Under the pieces are notes generated by a model that saw only the letters and a list, made by a program, of their open reading frames with translations, ran no database searches and was not told the origin of the DNA. 32,648 nt of DNA from Magnetococcales bacterium (GTDB lineage: Bacteria; Pseudomonadota; Magnetococcia; Magnetococcales; Magnetaquicoccaceae): contig JADFZD010000005.1 of assembly GCA_015232705.1 (NCBI GenBank), positions 1 to 32,648 of the forward strand. Reading direction: 5' to 3'. Position 1 is the stretch's first letter, and each line of letters starts with the position of its first letter. Of this stretch, positions 32,094 through 32,648 are shown one piece after another. A program made the position numbers and the translations under genes.

Positions 32094-32491
32094 ACATCGA
32101 AAAGCGCAAAGGCAGGGACATTATCGTGGTGACCATCCCGTTGCAACTGAAACGGCGTGGCGGTCGCAAGTTGATCATCGCGCCGGAAGGTGCCGTGGAG
32201 GCGCCGCCACGGGAAGAGACCCTGGCCAAGTTGGTGGCCAAGGCGCACCGGTGGTTGCGGATGATGGAGAGCGGCCAGTTCCGCTCCATCAAGGATCTGG
32301 CTACCTTAGAGCAGATCGACGACTCCTATCTGGCCAGGGTGCTGCGCCTGACCCTGCTCGCTCCGGATATCATCGTCGCGATCCTGGACGGGCGACAGCC
32401 GGACGTGTTGACCTGGCGGGAGTTGAAGAACCCGTTCCCGATGGAATGGGAGCAGCCGCGAGAGAAATGGGGGATGACTCATCCCGGTTGA
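32090..32491 (+). CDS. Conserved small protein that accompanies serine recombinases
   Basis: 133 aa, ATGA overlap with the recombinase remnant. The N-terminus is basic and beta-rich (DIIVVTIPLQLKRRGGRKLI). The C-terminal half reads like a helix-turn-helix (SIKDLATLEQIDDSYLARVLRLTLLAPDIIVAILDG). From memory, proteins of this kind are often encoded just after large serine recombinases in alphaproteobacterial elements; the function is unknown, and a DNA-binding role is inferred from the helices. The reading frame is intact, although the recombinase before it is not. Confidence 0.65.
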   Translation: MNIEKRKGRDIIVVTIPLQLKRRGGRKLIIAPEGAVEAPPREETLAKLVAKAHRWLRMMESGQFRSIKDLATLEQIDDSYLARVLRLTLLAPDIIVAILDGRQPDVLTWRELKNPFPMEWEQPREKWGMTHPG

Positions 32492-32648
32492 TCGGGCCTG
32501 GTGGGCTTGCGTCCTGGCTTTTGGGGCTTGAGAATCCGTTTCAGCTGGATCTCCAGTTTGTCCAAAAAAAGATCACTGCCCAGGGGTCTTCCTGTTTGTT
32601 CGTGTCTGCGCAAAATTTCCATGGTTTCATCAGCCAATCGGCTGGCCA
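32479..32648 (-). pseudogene. C-terminal part of a REP-associated (RAYT-like) transposase, cut by the window end
   Basis: Minus strand, 56 codons to a TGA at 32479-32481: LADETMEILRRHEQTGRPLG, then a KLEIQLKRILKPQKPGRKP tail. The TGRPLG plus Lys/Pro-rich end is typical of the C-terminus of Y1 tyrosine transposases associated with REP sequences. The HUH/Tyr catalytic part lies beyond the window, so it may be an intact gene rather than a broken one. It overlaps the convergent 133-aa gene by 13 nt. Confidence 0.6.

Overview
The window is about 32.6 kb of GC-rich proteobacterial chromosome. Housekeeping genes are dapF, engB, rph and hemW. It also carries a DsrC-DsrM-DsrK module of dissimilatory sulfur metabolism, genes of the exosortase-A/exopolysaccharide type, and an unusual load of chemotaxis-like and two-component proteins. 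This mix resembles a sulfur-metabolising, possibly magnetotactic (Magnetococcia-like) proteobacterium. That placement is inference from gene content; no marker gene in the window proves it.

Layout. 1-1127: end of a repeat, then dapF. 1128-2168: non-coding and repeat-rich. 2169-4873: orphan Mu-like phage genes (a gam-mor pair, then a DUF1804/gp27-like gene) on either side of an opposite-strand gene that fuses a Rossmann NAD(P)-type domain to a minimal chemoreceptor signalling hairpin. 5006-6700: a membrane diguanylate cyclase. 6853-9859: an XrtA-type asparagine-synthase-like amidotransferase translationally coupled to a nucleotidyltransferase. 9860-11665: repeats around engB. 11666-15578: wecB, asmA and a [2Fe-2S] ferredoxin on the minus strand. 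16067-18842: dsrC, dsrM, dsrK. 18843-19368: repeats. 19369-21251: rph and hemW, overlapping. 21252-22247: about 1 kb of nested repeats. 22248-31020: a three-gene minus-strand sensory operon with 4-nt overlaps (sensor ending in a PocR domain, then a hybrid histidine kinase with two receiver domains and an Hpt, then a CheB-CheR fusion). 31168-32648: mobile-element debris, namely a 5'-truncated large serine recombinase fused onto the severed tail of another Hpt-type kinase, a small conserved companion gene, and the end of a REP-associated (RAYT-like) transposase.

The least expected content is in the intergenic DNA. Four repeat families recur and are nested in one another. R1 is a double-hairpin unit of about 50 bp. 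R2 carries a 37-nt hairpin (15-bp stem, 7-nt loop) whose size is constant in four copies while its arm sequences differ almost completely. R3 is about 138 bp with GTGTTGACA inverted ends. The fourth is a 154-bp MITE-like element present three times. In two intergenic regions the order is R1(+)-R2-R1(-), which looks like a composite element of about 400-460 bp with R1 as its inverted ends. Two of the MITE copies lie inside other repeats, which gives a relative insertion order.

Functionally, DsrC/DsrM/DsrK would link a sulfur-carrier protein to the membrane quinone pool. The DGC, the Rossmann-MCP and the sensory operon would link internal or periplasmic signals to motility or surface behaviour. 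The amidotransferase, nucleotidyltransferase and WecB would act on cell-surface polysaccharide.
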